From: Dipteris shenzhenensis
Taxonomy: Eukaryota > Polypodiophyta > Polypodiopsida > Gleicheniales
Direction: 5' to 3' (one strand)
DNA: 64,000 nucleotides
Assembly (NCBI GenBank): GCA_047967505.1
Contig: CM106539.1
Shown: positions 22,858 to 36,857 of the stretch, piece after piece
Layout of the letters: each line of letters opens with the position of its first letter
How positions within the stretch are numbered: position 1 is the stretch's first letter
Notes under the pieces: model-generated
Seen by the model: only the letters and a program-made list of their open reading frames with translations
The model's database searches: none
Told to the model about the DNA's origin: nothing
Position numbers and translations under genes: made by a program

Positions 22858-23843
22858 CTAATCCTCGCTGCCTTCCACACTCCCTGATGCGCTGCCTTCT
22901 GCGCTCCCTTCTGCACCTCCTTCCTCGTCTTCCTCGTCGTCTTGTGCAGGGGCGCCCTGTAAACAAGGGACAACATATATCAATGTATGAAAAATCAAAT
23001 CTTTACTTATAATTTTGGCATTATTTAATTACTTTCAAATACCTCGGGGGCATGTCCAGTCGCTCGGGTATACTGCTCCTCAGTAATCAACCCGTCATCA
23101 TAGAAGTGCCTCCATGTATCTCCTCTGCGATGGTGGCGGTGGTAGGCTGTCTCCATTGGAGTAGGGTATCTGCCCACGATCTCAAGCTGCATGACCGCGA
23201 TACACTTTGTGGAGGGATTAGTACAAAGAAACAACCAACCTCCTAATAAACTACATAAGCAATATAATTCGAGATCGATACTTACAAATTGGGCCTCCCA
23301 TGATTCCACGCCCCCTGCTCCAAAATGCGCGCTCCCATACTCCTCCATCTGGATCCTCCGTGCCTCCACGTGCTGCAGACTGGGCTCCTCCCTCGCTGAC
23401 TTCATTGCCTTCTTCCACTCACGCTTCTGAGCGGTGTGGGGCGGGCCCCTTGGAGGTTGACCTGCCTCAAGTCTGGCAAGCTCCGCTAGTGCCTGCCTCT
23501 TAAGGGAAGATCTTTTATTGCTAAGTATCGTAACAATCTTTGACTTGGCCCATTTATCTGTGAACTGGCGATTGGGGGGGTTAGGATACCTAGAGCGAAC
23601 AATAGCGAGGGTCTCATCAGCCAACCTCTTTGGGTGGTCTTTATAGTGGATAAAGCAATCTCTGTAATTGTTAGCAATTACAGAGCGCATGAAGGCCATT
23701 ATGTCCTTCCCCCGCGCATCCATCAAGATGCCTCCTGTCTGGGTGATGTCATAATAAATCGTACCATCACCCAGAGGCACGTCCAAATCATCGGAATCAT
23801 CATCCTCGGCCTCACCGCCACATGGCCCAAAGCACTGTGCCAT
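22858..23843 (-). CDS. TnpA-like DNA-binding protein of copy II (5'-shortened, open)
   Basis: Three exons on the minus strand: 23843-23286, 23186-23043 and 22956-22858. Introns have gtaagtatcg and gtatttgaaa donors and gcatgcag- and tttacag-type acceptors. Exon lengths (558, 144, 99) keep frame and give 266 aa ending in an acidic Gly/Ser/Glu tail. The conserved part includes GTIYYDITQTGGILM, NNYRDCFIHYKDHPKRLADE and SNKRSSLKRQALAELARLE. It resembles the plant Ptta/En/Spm transposase-24 family. Such proteins bind subterminal repeats and assist the catalytic transposase. Copies I, III and IV have about 150 further N-terminal residues rich in Pro/Ser/Tyr; in copy II these are replaced by repeat sequence, so the start is the internal Met (MAQCFGPCGG). 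Whether the short form works is unknown. Confidence 0.8.
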
Positions 23844-24864
23844 GCATCCGCCACCGCTCTCCCTACTACTACGCCTGCAGATCCGTCCACAGATCCGTCT
23901 CTAAACGCGTTTAACAGTTCAAGTAAAAGCGCGTCTATAACCGCGTCTAATAGACCGTCAAAAAATCTGTCCACAAGTGCGTTAAAAAGCGCGTTTATCA
24001 ACCCGTCCACAGATCCGTCTAAAAACGCGTCTAAAAGCGCGTCAAAACATTCGTTTAAACATCCGTTTAAGAGATCGTCTGTTTGAGCATCTATATTCGC
24101 GTCTGTGCGTGTCTGTAGCAAGCCAGACGTGCAAATAGACGTGCCTGTAGACGCGCGTTTAGATGCGCCCTTAGACGCCTGTATACACGCGCTCCGACAG
24201 TCGAGAATACTCAAAAGTGGAAAAGGACGTTTCGCCCGACAAAAGAACGTGTCGCTCATACCTAGATGCTGCGTTTCGTGGATGCGAAAAGTACAAAACT
24301 GGAAAGAACAAGCAAGAACAACTTCAAAAGGACTTACTTGGAAAAAGGTATGGAAGGATCTTTCTTTTCCAAACTTGTTTCTTCTCCTCCTCTTCTCCTT
24401 GTTCGTACTTCTCCTCTTCTTTAGGCTTGGAAGCAAGTTGTGTAAGTACGGTCGCTTTGTCTTGAGTGAAAGCTTGGAACTATGTGTGTATGGGAGGCTC
24501 TCTCTTAAGCTTCGAATCTATAGAACTACTAATAATGAAGGAACAAAGCCGCTCGCGAAGTTTAAGTAGTTAAAAGAAAAGCAAAGCGAGCGGCGCGCCG
24601 AAAAGCAGGTTTAAAAGTCACGGGTATACTCGCGTCTATTAGCGCATCTATAGTCGCGTCAAAATACACAGAGTAAGCGCGTTTATAGGCGCGTCTATTA
24701 GCGCGTCTAGAGGCGCGTTTAAATACACAGACTAGACGGGCATTTAGACGTGCAGATAGACGCGACAGTAAACGCGAGGATAGACGGGCATTTAAACGCG
24801 ACACAGAGTTTTTGAAGTTAGGCATTTGAAGAAGAGCAAATTTGGTGGGTTGTTTGTTTGTAGG
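23844..24864. promoter_or_regulatory. Divergent control region of copy II with two motif blocks
   Basis: It lies between the divergent genes. Motif-rich blocks (GCGTCTAT, AAACGCG, ATAGACGC variants) lie at about 23880-24200 and 24620-24800. Between them is the conserved core, with ggaaaaaggtatggaagg and aaagcgagcggcgcgcc. The left block has overwritten the first exon of the TnpA-like gene. No promoter element can be placed exactly. Confidence 0.65.
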
Positions 24865-27800
24865 ATGTCTCCATCTTCAACAAGCAGCTCCAGTGAGGAT
24901 GAATCCCTCCGTATCCACCATCGCGAAATGTGGTTGGAGCAAAAAATCAAATGTCTGTGTGATCGATGTCGAGGAAACATGTATCGTGCACGCAGGATTA
25001 CGCTCAATTATATCTCAAAGTATGGAGAATGGGATGTGACCGTAAACAGGGTAAGGATTTGTAAGTTAAGGTTGATTGAGATACCTATGGGTGTTCATAT
25101 GTTTGAGTTATAATGATCCCGTTTTAATTTGATACAGGATGCAGTGCCACACCCGCACATGTTACCCTATGCCCGTCGTGAGGAGGCGAAGCGTCGGCGA
25201 TATGAGGTGGGATCTTCAGGAGGGACCGTTACAGATGCATGGAGTGATGGTGATAGTAGCCCTCCACCATTACCTCATGAAGCCGTGGAGGAGGAGGTGT
25301 TTGATGATATGGTGCGGGATTTATATGTCCATCAAGGGAGGGATAATAGCATGGAGCAGGATGATCTTTTTACCGCAGCATCGACTCCACTGTTTGAGGG
25401 GTGCACATTCTCTGTTCTACGTGCCTCCCTTGAGTTACTAAACTTGCAAACCATCTATGGATGGAGTAATGCAAGTTTGAATGCATTACTCAAGTAAGCT
25501 TTAATTTAAAGTCGATTTTGCAAACATGATGAATTATGCGCGTGGGTCAATTACTCGAATGCTTTTCCTCATTTATGGTCTTCACGTGCAGGCTATTGTG
25601 TAAAATGCTTCCAAGGGAGAATAAATTACCGACCTCAAGAGATATGGCAAGGCAACATGTGACCTCTCTTGGAGGATTAGATTACAAGCGCATCCATGCA
25701 TGTGTCAACGATTGCGTTTTGTTTCGTGGACTACATAAGGATGCAAGAGAGTGTCCTACTTGTATAGAGGCAAGATATAGAGCAGATCTCAAAACCTTGG
25801 ACGTGCCTCGTAAGGTACTGCGACATTTTCCCATAATCCCTCGCATCCAACATATGTTCAAGTGCAAATCTATTGCAGAGCTCATGTCATGGCATTCCTC
25901 CCATCGATCAACCGATGGCATGTGGAGAACTCCCGCGGACTCTCCTGCATGGAAGCATATTGAAGACACATGGCCAAGCTTCAAGGAAGAACCTAGGAGC
26001 TTGAGACTTGGATTGGGTATGGACGGTGTGAACCCATTTGGTCTAAAAAGCACGTCTTACAGTGTATGGCCAGTGGTATTGGTAAATTACAATCTTCCAC
26101 CCTCTATGGCTATTAAGAAAGGACATGTCATGCTGTCCCTTCTAATTCCAGGGAAACATAAAGTCAAAAACCCTGATGAGCCTTTGATTGATGAGCTAGA
26201 GATACTTTGGAGAGGTATCGAGGTGCATGATGTGAGCAGGCCTCCCTCGTCACGAGACTTCAACTGCAAAGCAGTCTTGATGTGGACGATGCATGACTTC
26301 CCAGGCTATGGCGAGTGTTCAGGTAAGCATTGCATTTTTTAATTATGAATAGGCAAGGACGTGGCACCCTAAACCCACCTTCCACTCTTAATTGCATCTA
26401 TTGTTTCAGGTCTCACTACATCGGGTTACCATGCATGTCCTGTTTGTGGTCCTTCGCTAGTTGCCTCACGGGCAGACGCATTGAATAAGGTCATCTATGA
26501 GAATCACCATCGATTTCTCCCACCTGATCATCCTAGATATGTTGCCCCTTGGAATGAAGTCCTCCCACAATCACTCACCGCGGGAGATTGGATGAGAATT
26601 TGGGACGGATCCACGACTCCTCCACCACTTGGCATGAGCCGGTAAGGATTTGTAACTATTGGCTGGAAGTAAAGATTAGCTATATTGGTTGAAAGTGAAG
26701 ATTGCACGTTAACACTTTATTTTGTTTAGATACTCCATCTTTTATCGTTTACCATATTGGTCCCACCTCAAGATCAATCACCTGCTCGATCCCATGCATA
26801 TCTTCAAGAATGTGGCATCTACCATTTGGGAGCATTTGAATGGGACACGAGATTCGGCAGGCATAAGGGAGGATCTACGTACCACAGGGAGGATGCGTGA
26901 AGCTTGGCCTCAAGAGAGACCAAATGGGCGTGTTTTTTTACCTCGTGCACCGTGGATGTTATCAAAGCTAGAGATGGCGACGGTGAAGCGTGCTATTACT
27001 ACAATTCGTACTCCCACTGGATGCACGAGGTGTTTGAAGGGAGCCTTTACAAAGAGCAAGAAAAGAGGTGTAGAGCAATTATATGGCTTGAAATCTCATG
27101 ACTGGCACAAGATGCTCCAAGTAAGTATTTTATGTGCATAATATCTTTTTCCTTTCAAATTTGTGAGTGAATAGCTATAAGCAACTAATCAACCACCTCC
27201 TCGCGGGTTCAGTTCATACTACCTACTAGCATTTCACGTAGTGCATCAAAGGACGTGAAAGATTGTATTTACAAGATGGGCGAGCTTGTGAGGTATGTGA
27301 GCTCAAAGGAAATAGATCCCACCACGCTTGAGAATGCTCGAGTTATGTCAGTGGAGGCGGTTTGTTTAGTGGAGGAGACATTTCCACGTTCTATTCTCAC
27401 AAGCCAACTACATCTCATAGTGCATTTGGTGGATGAGATTGCTATATGCGGTACTATACATGCACGATGGTTGTTCTTCCTCGAGCACTTCATGAAGACC
27501 TTGAAGGGCTTCGTGAGACAAAATGCAAGACCCGAAGGTAGCATGGCCGAGGGTTGGTTGGTACAAGAGTCACTTGTATATATTTCTGAGTTTCTTGTTG
27601 ATGTGGATAGCTCTCTCCCACGACTATGGAGAGATGATGAAGACCTAAGGATGACCTCTATTGTGCCTCAAGGAAGAGGACGCAACAAAGTAATAGACAC
27701 GGAGTTGCGTAATAGTATCAACCTCTTTTGCGTGCTTAATAGTGATGTGATGAAAAGATGGGTGACAAGATACGAGGATGCAAAGGCAAGAAGACAAGAA

Positions 27801-28844
27801 GAAAGGGCCCTCGTTCGTACACACCACGGATCTCGTGTGCCATACCCTCAGCGTCTAAGAGCACTTCCAAAGGATATTCATGTGGATTGGCTACTTGATG
27901 AAATGGAGAAAGCAGAGAAAGACGAGGGGATGCATATCACAATGGAAGAATGGGAGTATGCTAGGGGATGCATGAGCAAGGTCAGTATATAGAACGTTAT
28001 GCATAAGTTAGGAGGTTTTTATAATTTAGATTGCTTATTTAATTGATTTTTTCTTGGTGTAGTGCACTATGTTCAATGCTATATGGTGTGAGGGCAAGCA
28101 TTTTCGAACACAACGGATTGATGATAAGAGAATCACACAAGATTGCGGCGTCATTGCTAGCTTTGAGGGAGCCAATGGAGTCATGGATGATTATTGTGGC
28201 ATAATCCAAGACATCATTATGCTTGACTTTCGACGCTTCTTTGTGTATGTTTTGGATGTAAAGTGGTTTAAGGACGTGGTGGAAAGAGGCCCTAATGCAA
28301 CAATCAAACGCCATGCAAGTGGCTTTGTAACTATTGACTCCACAAAGTTTTGGCAAAGTAGGAAGGACACACTAATACTACCGCAACAATGTGAACAGGT
28401 ACTGTGCACACACATAAAAATACTCGCTTTTAAATATTTGATGCAAGAAAAGTAACATGATTGTATTTGTGTTTAAATTAGGTTGTCTATCAACCAATGG
28501 TGGATAATAATAGGTGGTGGCATGTCATACCTATTATGCCACGTTCCAAAGTGATGTATAGTACATTTACTAATATGGAGCGTATGGAGGATGATCATGG
28601 CCATGGACGTGATGATGACCGTGATACAAGAGAGGAGGATGACCATGAGATAGGAGATATAGATATTGAGGCCGGCATTACCCGTGAGGACGAGCCTACC
28701 ATTGGAGATCTTGATTTCGATGAGCACATGAGTGGCACAAGTAGTAGTGGGTTGAATGTATTTGTAGATCTAAACACTTGTTTGGATTTTGAAGTAGATA
28801 GTTTGGCAAGGGTTGATCTCATTGAGGATGAGATTGAACCGTAG
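24865..28844 (+). CDS. tnp2-type (CACTA) transposase of copy II, 8 exons, 1120 aa
   Basis: Exons 24865-25050, 25138-25493, 25592-26322, 26410-26641, 26730-27120, 27213-27980, 28063-28398 and 28482-28844 join in frame (3363 nt with stop); every intron is GT-AG. Features: an N-terminal C-x-C-x2-C segment as in transposase-associated zinc domains (about residues 35-50); a second C-x3-C plus C-P-T-C segment (about 218-238); the Transposase_21-like core with GMDGVNPFG (Asp about 325), LWRGIEVHD (Asp about 394) and LFFLEHFMK (Glu about 723), which are candidate DDE residues; a DUF4218-like part (about 690-750); a DUF4216-like part (about 930-960); and an acidic C-terminus. It would cut and join the element ends in the nucleus. 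Oddity: V-Y-L-E is missing after KVKNPD (near 26177), present in copies I, III, IV and V. Confidence 0.9.
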
Positions 28845-29299
28845 CCCCACAATTGATATTGGCAAAACTATTTTACATATTGTCTCATTCTCCTCATTTC
28901 CCTTAATTCTTGTATATGTGGGCTTGCAAAAAATTATGTGCTTTGGTAATCATGGGCAATGTTTGGAAAGCAATGATGTACACCAAAATCTCACTTTCTG
29001 TATTCTCTGGATCGCGTCTAACCTCGCGTCTAAATGCACGTCTGATTCTCAGTGTAAACGCGCAAATAAACGCACAAATACACGCGCAAATAGACGCACT
29101 AATAGACGGGATGTTAGACGGGCCCGTATTTTCTCAGGTCTAACGCGCAAATAAACGCGGTGATTGACACGCAAATAGACGAGCATTTAGCTGCGCTAAT
29201 AGACGCGCCCGTAATTTCTCTACTAGAGCAACGCCTATAGATGCGCCCGCTATTTTGCGCGTCTACCAAGCGCGTCTATAGTTGCTTTGTGTTGTTGTG
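28845..29299. repeat. Right subterminal block and terminal repeat, copy II
   Basis: A conserved 3' flank (gatattggcaaaactatttt) is followed from about 29010 by GCGTCTAA/AATAGACGC-type repeats and by the terminal repeat ending gttgctttgtgttgttgtg. Confidence 0.8.
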
Positions 29300-29302
29300 A
29301 CA

Positions 29303-31760
29303 TTTATTTTCAAATGCTCAAATTGAACAACTAGAAGATATACTAACAACTATAATTATTAAATAGGTTCAAGATGGAGAAGAATTATTAGCAGAGGCTT
29401 GGAAATGACAACCTAAGTGGAGCAAGTGGAGGGGGAGATCAGGAGCAAGATGAAGGGGATGACGATGATGGAAGCAACAATGAGGATGATGGGAGGCACG
29501 AGTCCAAATAGGTGGTTGTATATGGGATATAAATTTGTAGTGGGCTAGAGTAAGAAGTAAGAAAACATGACTAGGTGTACCCAAGCCTACACTTTTGCAA
29601 TCAAAATATATAAAAACATAGATGAAATGGCCAAAATAGTGTAATATAGGATTTTATACAAAGGGGCAGATTAGGCCAAGCCCTAATCTGCCCTAAAAAA
29701 CTTTGCACTCAAACTACAGCCTCGATATTTTTGTGGATGATCGAGGCCTCAGGACATTTACCTGCAAAGTCAATATTTCCGTTGAAATAGTTTTTGAAAA
29801 AATCATAGGGTCGATATAAGCATTGAAAATATAGTCAATATTAAGGTTGATCAATATTTTTGTCAAGAAAATGGTATTGGTCCAAAGGTATGGATGATAA
29901 TTTTGATCTATTCTTATCGAAGCAAATATCAACAGAATCTTTGATGCTTTCTAGACTTTTTTTTAAAATTCAATGTAAATTCTGTCAAAAAAATGTCCAT
30001 AATGATGTGAATAGTCGTAGTGACCCTAGTTATGTTTTGTAGCAAAATCAACATCATCTTCCCTTTGTAGCTTCCAATAATAGTACTCAAAGATTGAAAC
30101 AAAATCAATCATAGAGATAGGAAGAGAGATGAAGATGATATAACTATTATTGCGTAAGAAATTTAATTATGTATCAAGATACGCATGGCTAGAACTACCA
30201 TGACACTTTATATATAATATCTCTTCAATGAATAGAAGTACCGTGATATCCAATTCTCTAGGATGAAAAATTTACCCATTGCATGAAATTTGGGACAAAT
30301 GTGCACTAATGAAAAGGAGTTCTATTTGCTCACCTCCTTTTTCCATGCTCAATAAACTAGTGATCGAGCTATTGATAGTGGAGGCATCACATGACATACT
30401 TGCCTTGAAGACTTTACCCATCCCCAAGAGATTGGTTGCATATGGATACCTACATGCTTCTTTTGATGTGAAAGTGGAAAGGACAAATGTGCATCAATGA
30501 AAAGAATCCCTATCTACTCAATTGCTTTATTCATACTTGACAAAGTAGTGGTAGTGGTGGCATCGAATGTCATTCGGCCTGACTTGAAAACTTTACACAA
30601 ATCTGAGAGTGTGTCAGCAAATGCTACATCCATGTACTTCTTTGGATGTGAAAGTTGAGGTGAAGAACAAATGAAGTGGGGGTTGTGGATCCACTTCTAG
30701 ATAATGTTTTTGTTGGTTGCAAAGGTGTCTACAAAGCTTAGTAAAGATGCAAGGCCAAAACCAGGGTTACTGTTAGCATGAAGGAGTAGATTTTGAGAAA
30801 ACGTTTGCACTCATACTCAGATTAAATACAATCATGTTGCTATTGTGATAAGGCTGATGGGACTAGGACCTAGGCGCATTTGGGGGAGGCAATTACCATT
30901 GGAGGGTCCAGATTTGGATTCCACAAATCCAAGCCTTTGACGAACACGACTATGTTTTAGAAGAGATGTGAGGATTAAAAATGCTTGTTACCGTGCCGGA
31001 CGTTGACGACCTTAAGGGTCCCTAATTGTGGATGGAATGATGCCATGCATCGTAGCGCATATTGTAAACGATTGGATTCTGCAATGAACTGGGGGGATCC
31101 CCGTGGAGAGCTCCTAGGTCCTTACCATTAATCATTGATAAAGATAGGCCGACCTTTGTAATCGAGGCAAATCATTTTCCCTGATTCCGAAAACATGGAT
31201 AAGGCTAGGATCTACTTGCTCTCGACGACCACACAGGCTAGATGGACCGGGATTCATAGGTTGATGGAAGCCAAGCCCCATTGCTCAAAAATAAAAGTCA
31301 TGTCGTTACAAAGAGTAGCTTTCATGAGGTTGATGCATGTGGGAGAAGAAAAAAAACTACACATGAGCCGCAGTGTTCACAAATAAAAGTCATATGTCGT
31401 TACAAAGAGTAGCTTTCATGAAGTTGATGTGGGAAAGAAAACAGGACACATGAGCCGCAGTCTTGCCGAAGTTAAGGTTGAAAGTCTCTTATGTTAATCG
31501 ATATTGTCATTGTCTTGAGCTGGATCCAGGCTTTCGGTGCGTGAACGTCAAATTCCGTTATATTACAAATTCGATGACGTGAAATGGAGGATGGCGGAGC
31601 ATGCAGGAGAGCAAATATCTACGCTGCGATGTTTGCAAAGGGCAAGAAACGTGAGAGAGAGGATAATTTGTGCATAACAGAGTCCAAAGAAATTTGGCCG
31701 CTGGATTCATCGTTTTCTGCAAATTCGTGGACCGGCACACTCCTACGTAACTAGGCACAG
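29303..31760. other. Non-genic interval between copy II and the peroxidase gene
   Basis: No convincing gene. A short acidic open segment (about 29417-29510, D/E/G/S rich) could be the tail of an old coding sequence but lacks context. About 31285-31465 holds a tandem duplication of a 90-bp unit (gtcgttacaaagagtagctt and acatgagccgcagt each twice). 30840-31090 is a dispersed repeat described separately. Confidence 0.5.
30840..31095. repeat. Dispersed repeat, copy A
   Basis: The stretch from gataaggctgatgggacta to aatgaactggggggatcc is closely matched at 48948-49215, with substitutions and small indels. No coding frame survives. Its class is not recognised; an old retroelement fragment is the likeliest explanation. 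Confidence 0.8.
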
Positions 31761-31764
31761 TCTC

Positions 31765-31772
31765 TATATAAA
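31765..31772 (+). promoter_or_regulatory. Probable TATA box of the peroxidase gene
   Basis: TATATAAA lies 267 bp upstream of the chosen ATG, in the sequence tctctatataaacatcg. It implies a transcription start near 31800 and a 5' UTR of about 240 nt. That UTR contains a near-perfect direct repeat (gtagttctgcagttagtgtg.. and gtagctctgcagtaagtgag.., about 31924-31972 and 31976-32022). Confidence 0.6.
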
Positions 31773-32014
31773 CATCGATCGTAGTTACAAACTCACAAAC
31801 TCCATCCAATCGGCAGGTTAGGGGTTAGCGCGGATGAAACCTTTCCCCCAATTCCTTTCCATCCACAGTAGTTAGAAGCTTCTTCGGGAGGAGATCTAGA
31901 TATCCTTTTGATATTGTTTCACGTAGTTCTGCAGTTAGTGTGCTTTATCAACACAAGTTAGCCACCTGCATGCTCGTAGCTCTGCAGTAAGTGAGCTTTA
32001 TCGGCGCAAGTTAG

Positions 32015-34693
<2,679 letters not shown>

Positions 34694-34812
34694 TAATAGC
34701 CAACCACAATATTGCACATCTTCAACGTCCACGACCATGAATGCGTTAGCATTTCTAACTTTCAAGGGGATCCTTTTGTAGGCAAGTACAGCCATACCTT
34801 TTGCAAAAAGAG

Positions 34813-34818
34813 AATAAA
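34813..34818 (+). terminator. Candidate poly(A) signal AATAAA of the peroxidase gene
   Basis: AATAAA lies 120 bp after the stop codon, in agagaataaatcaatg. A gypsy LTR begins seven bases later at 34825, so the element sits at the very end of the peroxidase transcription unit and may affect 3' end formation. Confidence 0.55.
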
Positions 34819-34824
34819 TCAATG

Positions 34825-35045
34825 TGTTGTATGGGAGCCAAAGGCCACTTTATGATAGTGTATCACCTCAAGCTCAAACCTACTAGCATTTTTCCAATTC
34901 TTCAAATCTAGTATAATAGCATATCGTGAAGTGCAACAAAATAGAGAATTGATCAACTTCCGAGTGCCTCTACCAAGGAGGTCTCTTCTATTATATTGAC
35001 AACCTCCCCATTCACAGTTACTACACGTGGCAGAGCCGTACAACA
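34825..35045 (-). mobile_element. LTR of a Ty3/gypsy-like retroelement
   Basis: A 221-bp segment bounded by TGTTGTATGG and CCGTACAACA (inverted TGTTGTA/TACAACA ends). On the minus strand it is immediately preceded by CTTAAAGGGGGAGGTG, a good polypurine tract, so this is the 3' LTR of an element oriented leftwards. The opposite LTR is not in view. Confidence 0.7.
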
Positions 35046-35616
35046 CACCTCCCCCTTTAAGATGACAACCTTACAAAAGGTTTCATGTTATAGACATGTA
35101 CAAAAGTACGTGAACCATTGGAGAAGCGTTGGACATTGTATGTGTATCAACGAATGCGTTTGACCACTTTATAAGGTCCTATCCAACTGTGCATAAAACT
35201 TTCTACTAGATTTTTTTTGCGCACATGATAATAGATGGACACAAGATCCCCTTCACTGTAGGTGATATCAACACGGCTTTTCTCGTAATTGCGTTGCTAT
35301 AGTGATTGAGCAATTTGAAGATTCCGAAGAATAGATGATCGAAGAAGGGGTTAAACACTCTGAAGATGATGATACCAATCAAGAACATCATGAAACTTTG
35401 TTGGAATGATCATATTCGAGAGTTGAGGAGGGAACTATGGATCACGACCATAAAGAGCTCAAAACGAACTAACCCGTGTAGAAGCTTGAACTGTAGTCCT
35501 ATAAGCATGTAGGATGTAGGGCAGGTTCTGATCTCATAGACCTGGAGCATTTGCTTGATTGTTTTGTTGAGTCGTTCAATGAGACCCACGGTTTGAGGAC
35601 TATAACCACCTGATGA
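35046..35616 (-). pseudogene. Decayed gypsy integrase end
   Basis: On the minus strand from 35619, SSGGYSPQTVGLIERLNKTI matches the well-known Ty3/gypsy integrase pattern (S-x-Y-H-P-Q-T-D-G-x-x-E-R-x-N). The rest of pol between this and the LTR is frameshifted. The upstream part is cut off by an old CACTA end at 35617. Confidence 0.75.
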
Positions 35617-36223
35617 CACTACTACACACGGATCCTATTGCGACGTTTAAGTACCGATGTTTAGCGCGCGTGGGGCACTAATCATCGGTATGGAAAGTGC
35701 ATCCTGTAAAGCATCATTATATAGTGACTTTAGGCAAACGTCGCTGTAGCGACTTTTAAGTGTCGCTATATAGCGACACTGAGATACTATTTTATAGCGA
35801 CGTTTTCCAGAGCTTTTTTACTCATATAGGCCTTAAAAGTTAGTTTTTTCCAATGACAATTTTTTTAAAAAAATTTCATACATGTTTGATCTTTTGAGAG
35901 AATAAAAGTATGAGAGCATGTACATCAAGCCTTTGAAGCTCATATATTCATGTCCAAGTTTGAGATGAAAAAAATCAATGAAGAGCATTTACATCAACTG
36001 TTTCATCTTGAGCCAAGTTTAAGGCACCAAACAAGTCTATATCTAACTCTATACCGAGTTGATCTCCTATGTCATCATCGTACTCTAGCATCGTACGTTC
36101 ACCTAAAAGTACTTGATCATCTTCTTCAATAAAGTGTGGTGATTCTTGATGATCATTGTCTTCTTCCTCAATATCGTGATCTCCATCTTCCTCCCATGCG
36201 ATATCATTATGCACATCTTCCTC
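35617..36223 (-). mobile_element. Older canonical CACTA element, left part
   Basis: It begins CACTACTACACACGGATCC at 35617, a textbook CACTA end, followed by subterminal repeats of the tagcgacg/gtcgcta type (35637-35805), different from the younger family. An acidic C-terminal-like coding segment follows on the minus strand (36223-35975). It is interrupted by copy III at 36224 and resumes at 43590-43694 before copy IV. Its other end was not found. Confidence 0.7.
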
Positions 36224-36857
36224 CACAATAAGACAAAGCACCCATAGACGCGCGCACAGACGCGTTTCATGAACTAAATAAAAAACTTACGGGCGCGTCT
36301 ATTTGCGCATCTATTTTCGCGTCTGGAGACCCGCGTCTAATTGCACGTCTATATATCAGACTCATGCGCGTATAGATGCGCAGTTAGACGCATAAATAGA
36401 CGCGCTTATAAACGCATTTATAGATGCACATATAGACGCAAGTCGAATAGATAGACGCGAATATAAACGCGTTTTTAAACGCACTGATAGACGCGCCTTT
36501 AAAAAAAAAAAAAAAATTTACAGACTACTGTGTATGTTGTGTATGCTATATAGTTACAAGAATCCCATATCCACATTATGTAATTCAATTCTTACAGCCA
36601 ACCGCATTTTAATTACAATTCCAAATAAAATATTACAACTCCAAAATGCAATAAAATTGAAAGCTCAAAAAGTACTTGTATATACATATAGCACGAAGCT
36701 AAGCCACGTCATGTGGCTTCAAGTACAAAAAATAAGGAAGCTAAGCCACGTCATGTGGCTTCAAGTACAAAAAATAAGAGGAGTCTATATACAAGAGGCA
36801 CGAAGCCAAGCCAGTGGCTTTAAGTACAAAAAAGAATAGCTAGCACTACTTCTACGA

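Larger units (their letters stand above)
22262..29299 (+). mobile_element. CACTA-like element copy II, best preserved copy
   Basis: Left end CACAACAAGACAAAGCACC at 22262; right end the inverted CACAACAACACAAAGCAAC form ending at 29299. ACA flanks both sides (22259-22261 and 29300-29302). The two ends match at 27 of the first 30 positions. Length 7038 bp. Order: subterminal repeats, TnpA-like gene (-), divergent control region, tnp2-type gene (+), subterminal repeats. Both genes stay open after splicing. It is the best candidate for a source of transposase in the window, with the reservation that the transposase has a 4-aa deletion. Confidence 0.95.

Noticed and set aside
23723-24436. 237-codon minus-strand open frame in the copy II control region
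   Set aside because: Most of it is the translation of the GCGTCTAT-type repeats (DALLDAFLD-like periodicity) and it runs in a different frame from the TnpA-like gene.
35410-35619. Independent small gene
   Set aside because: Its SPQTVGLIERLN motif and position next to an LTR show that it is the remnant of a gypsy integrase.
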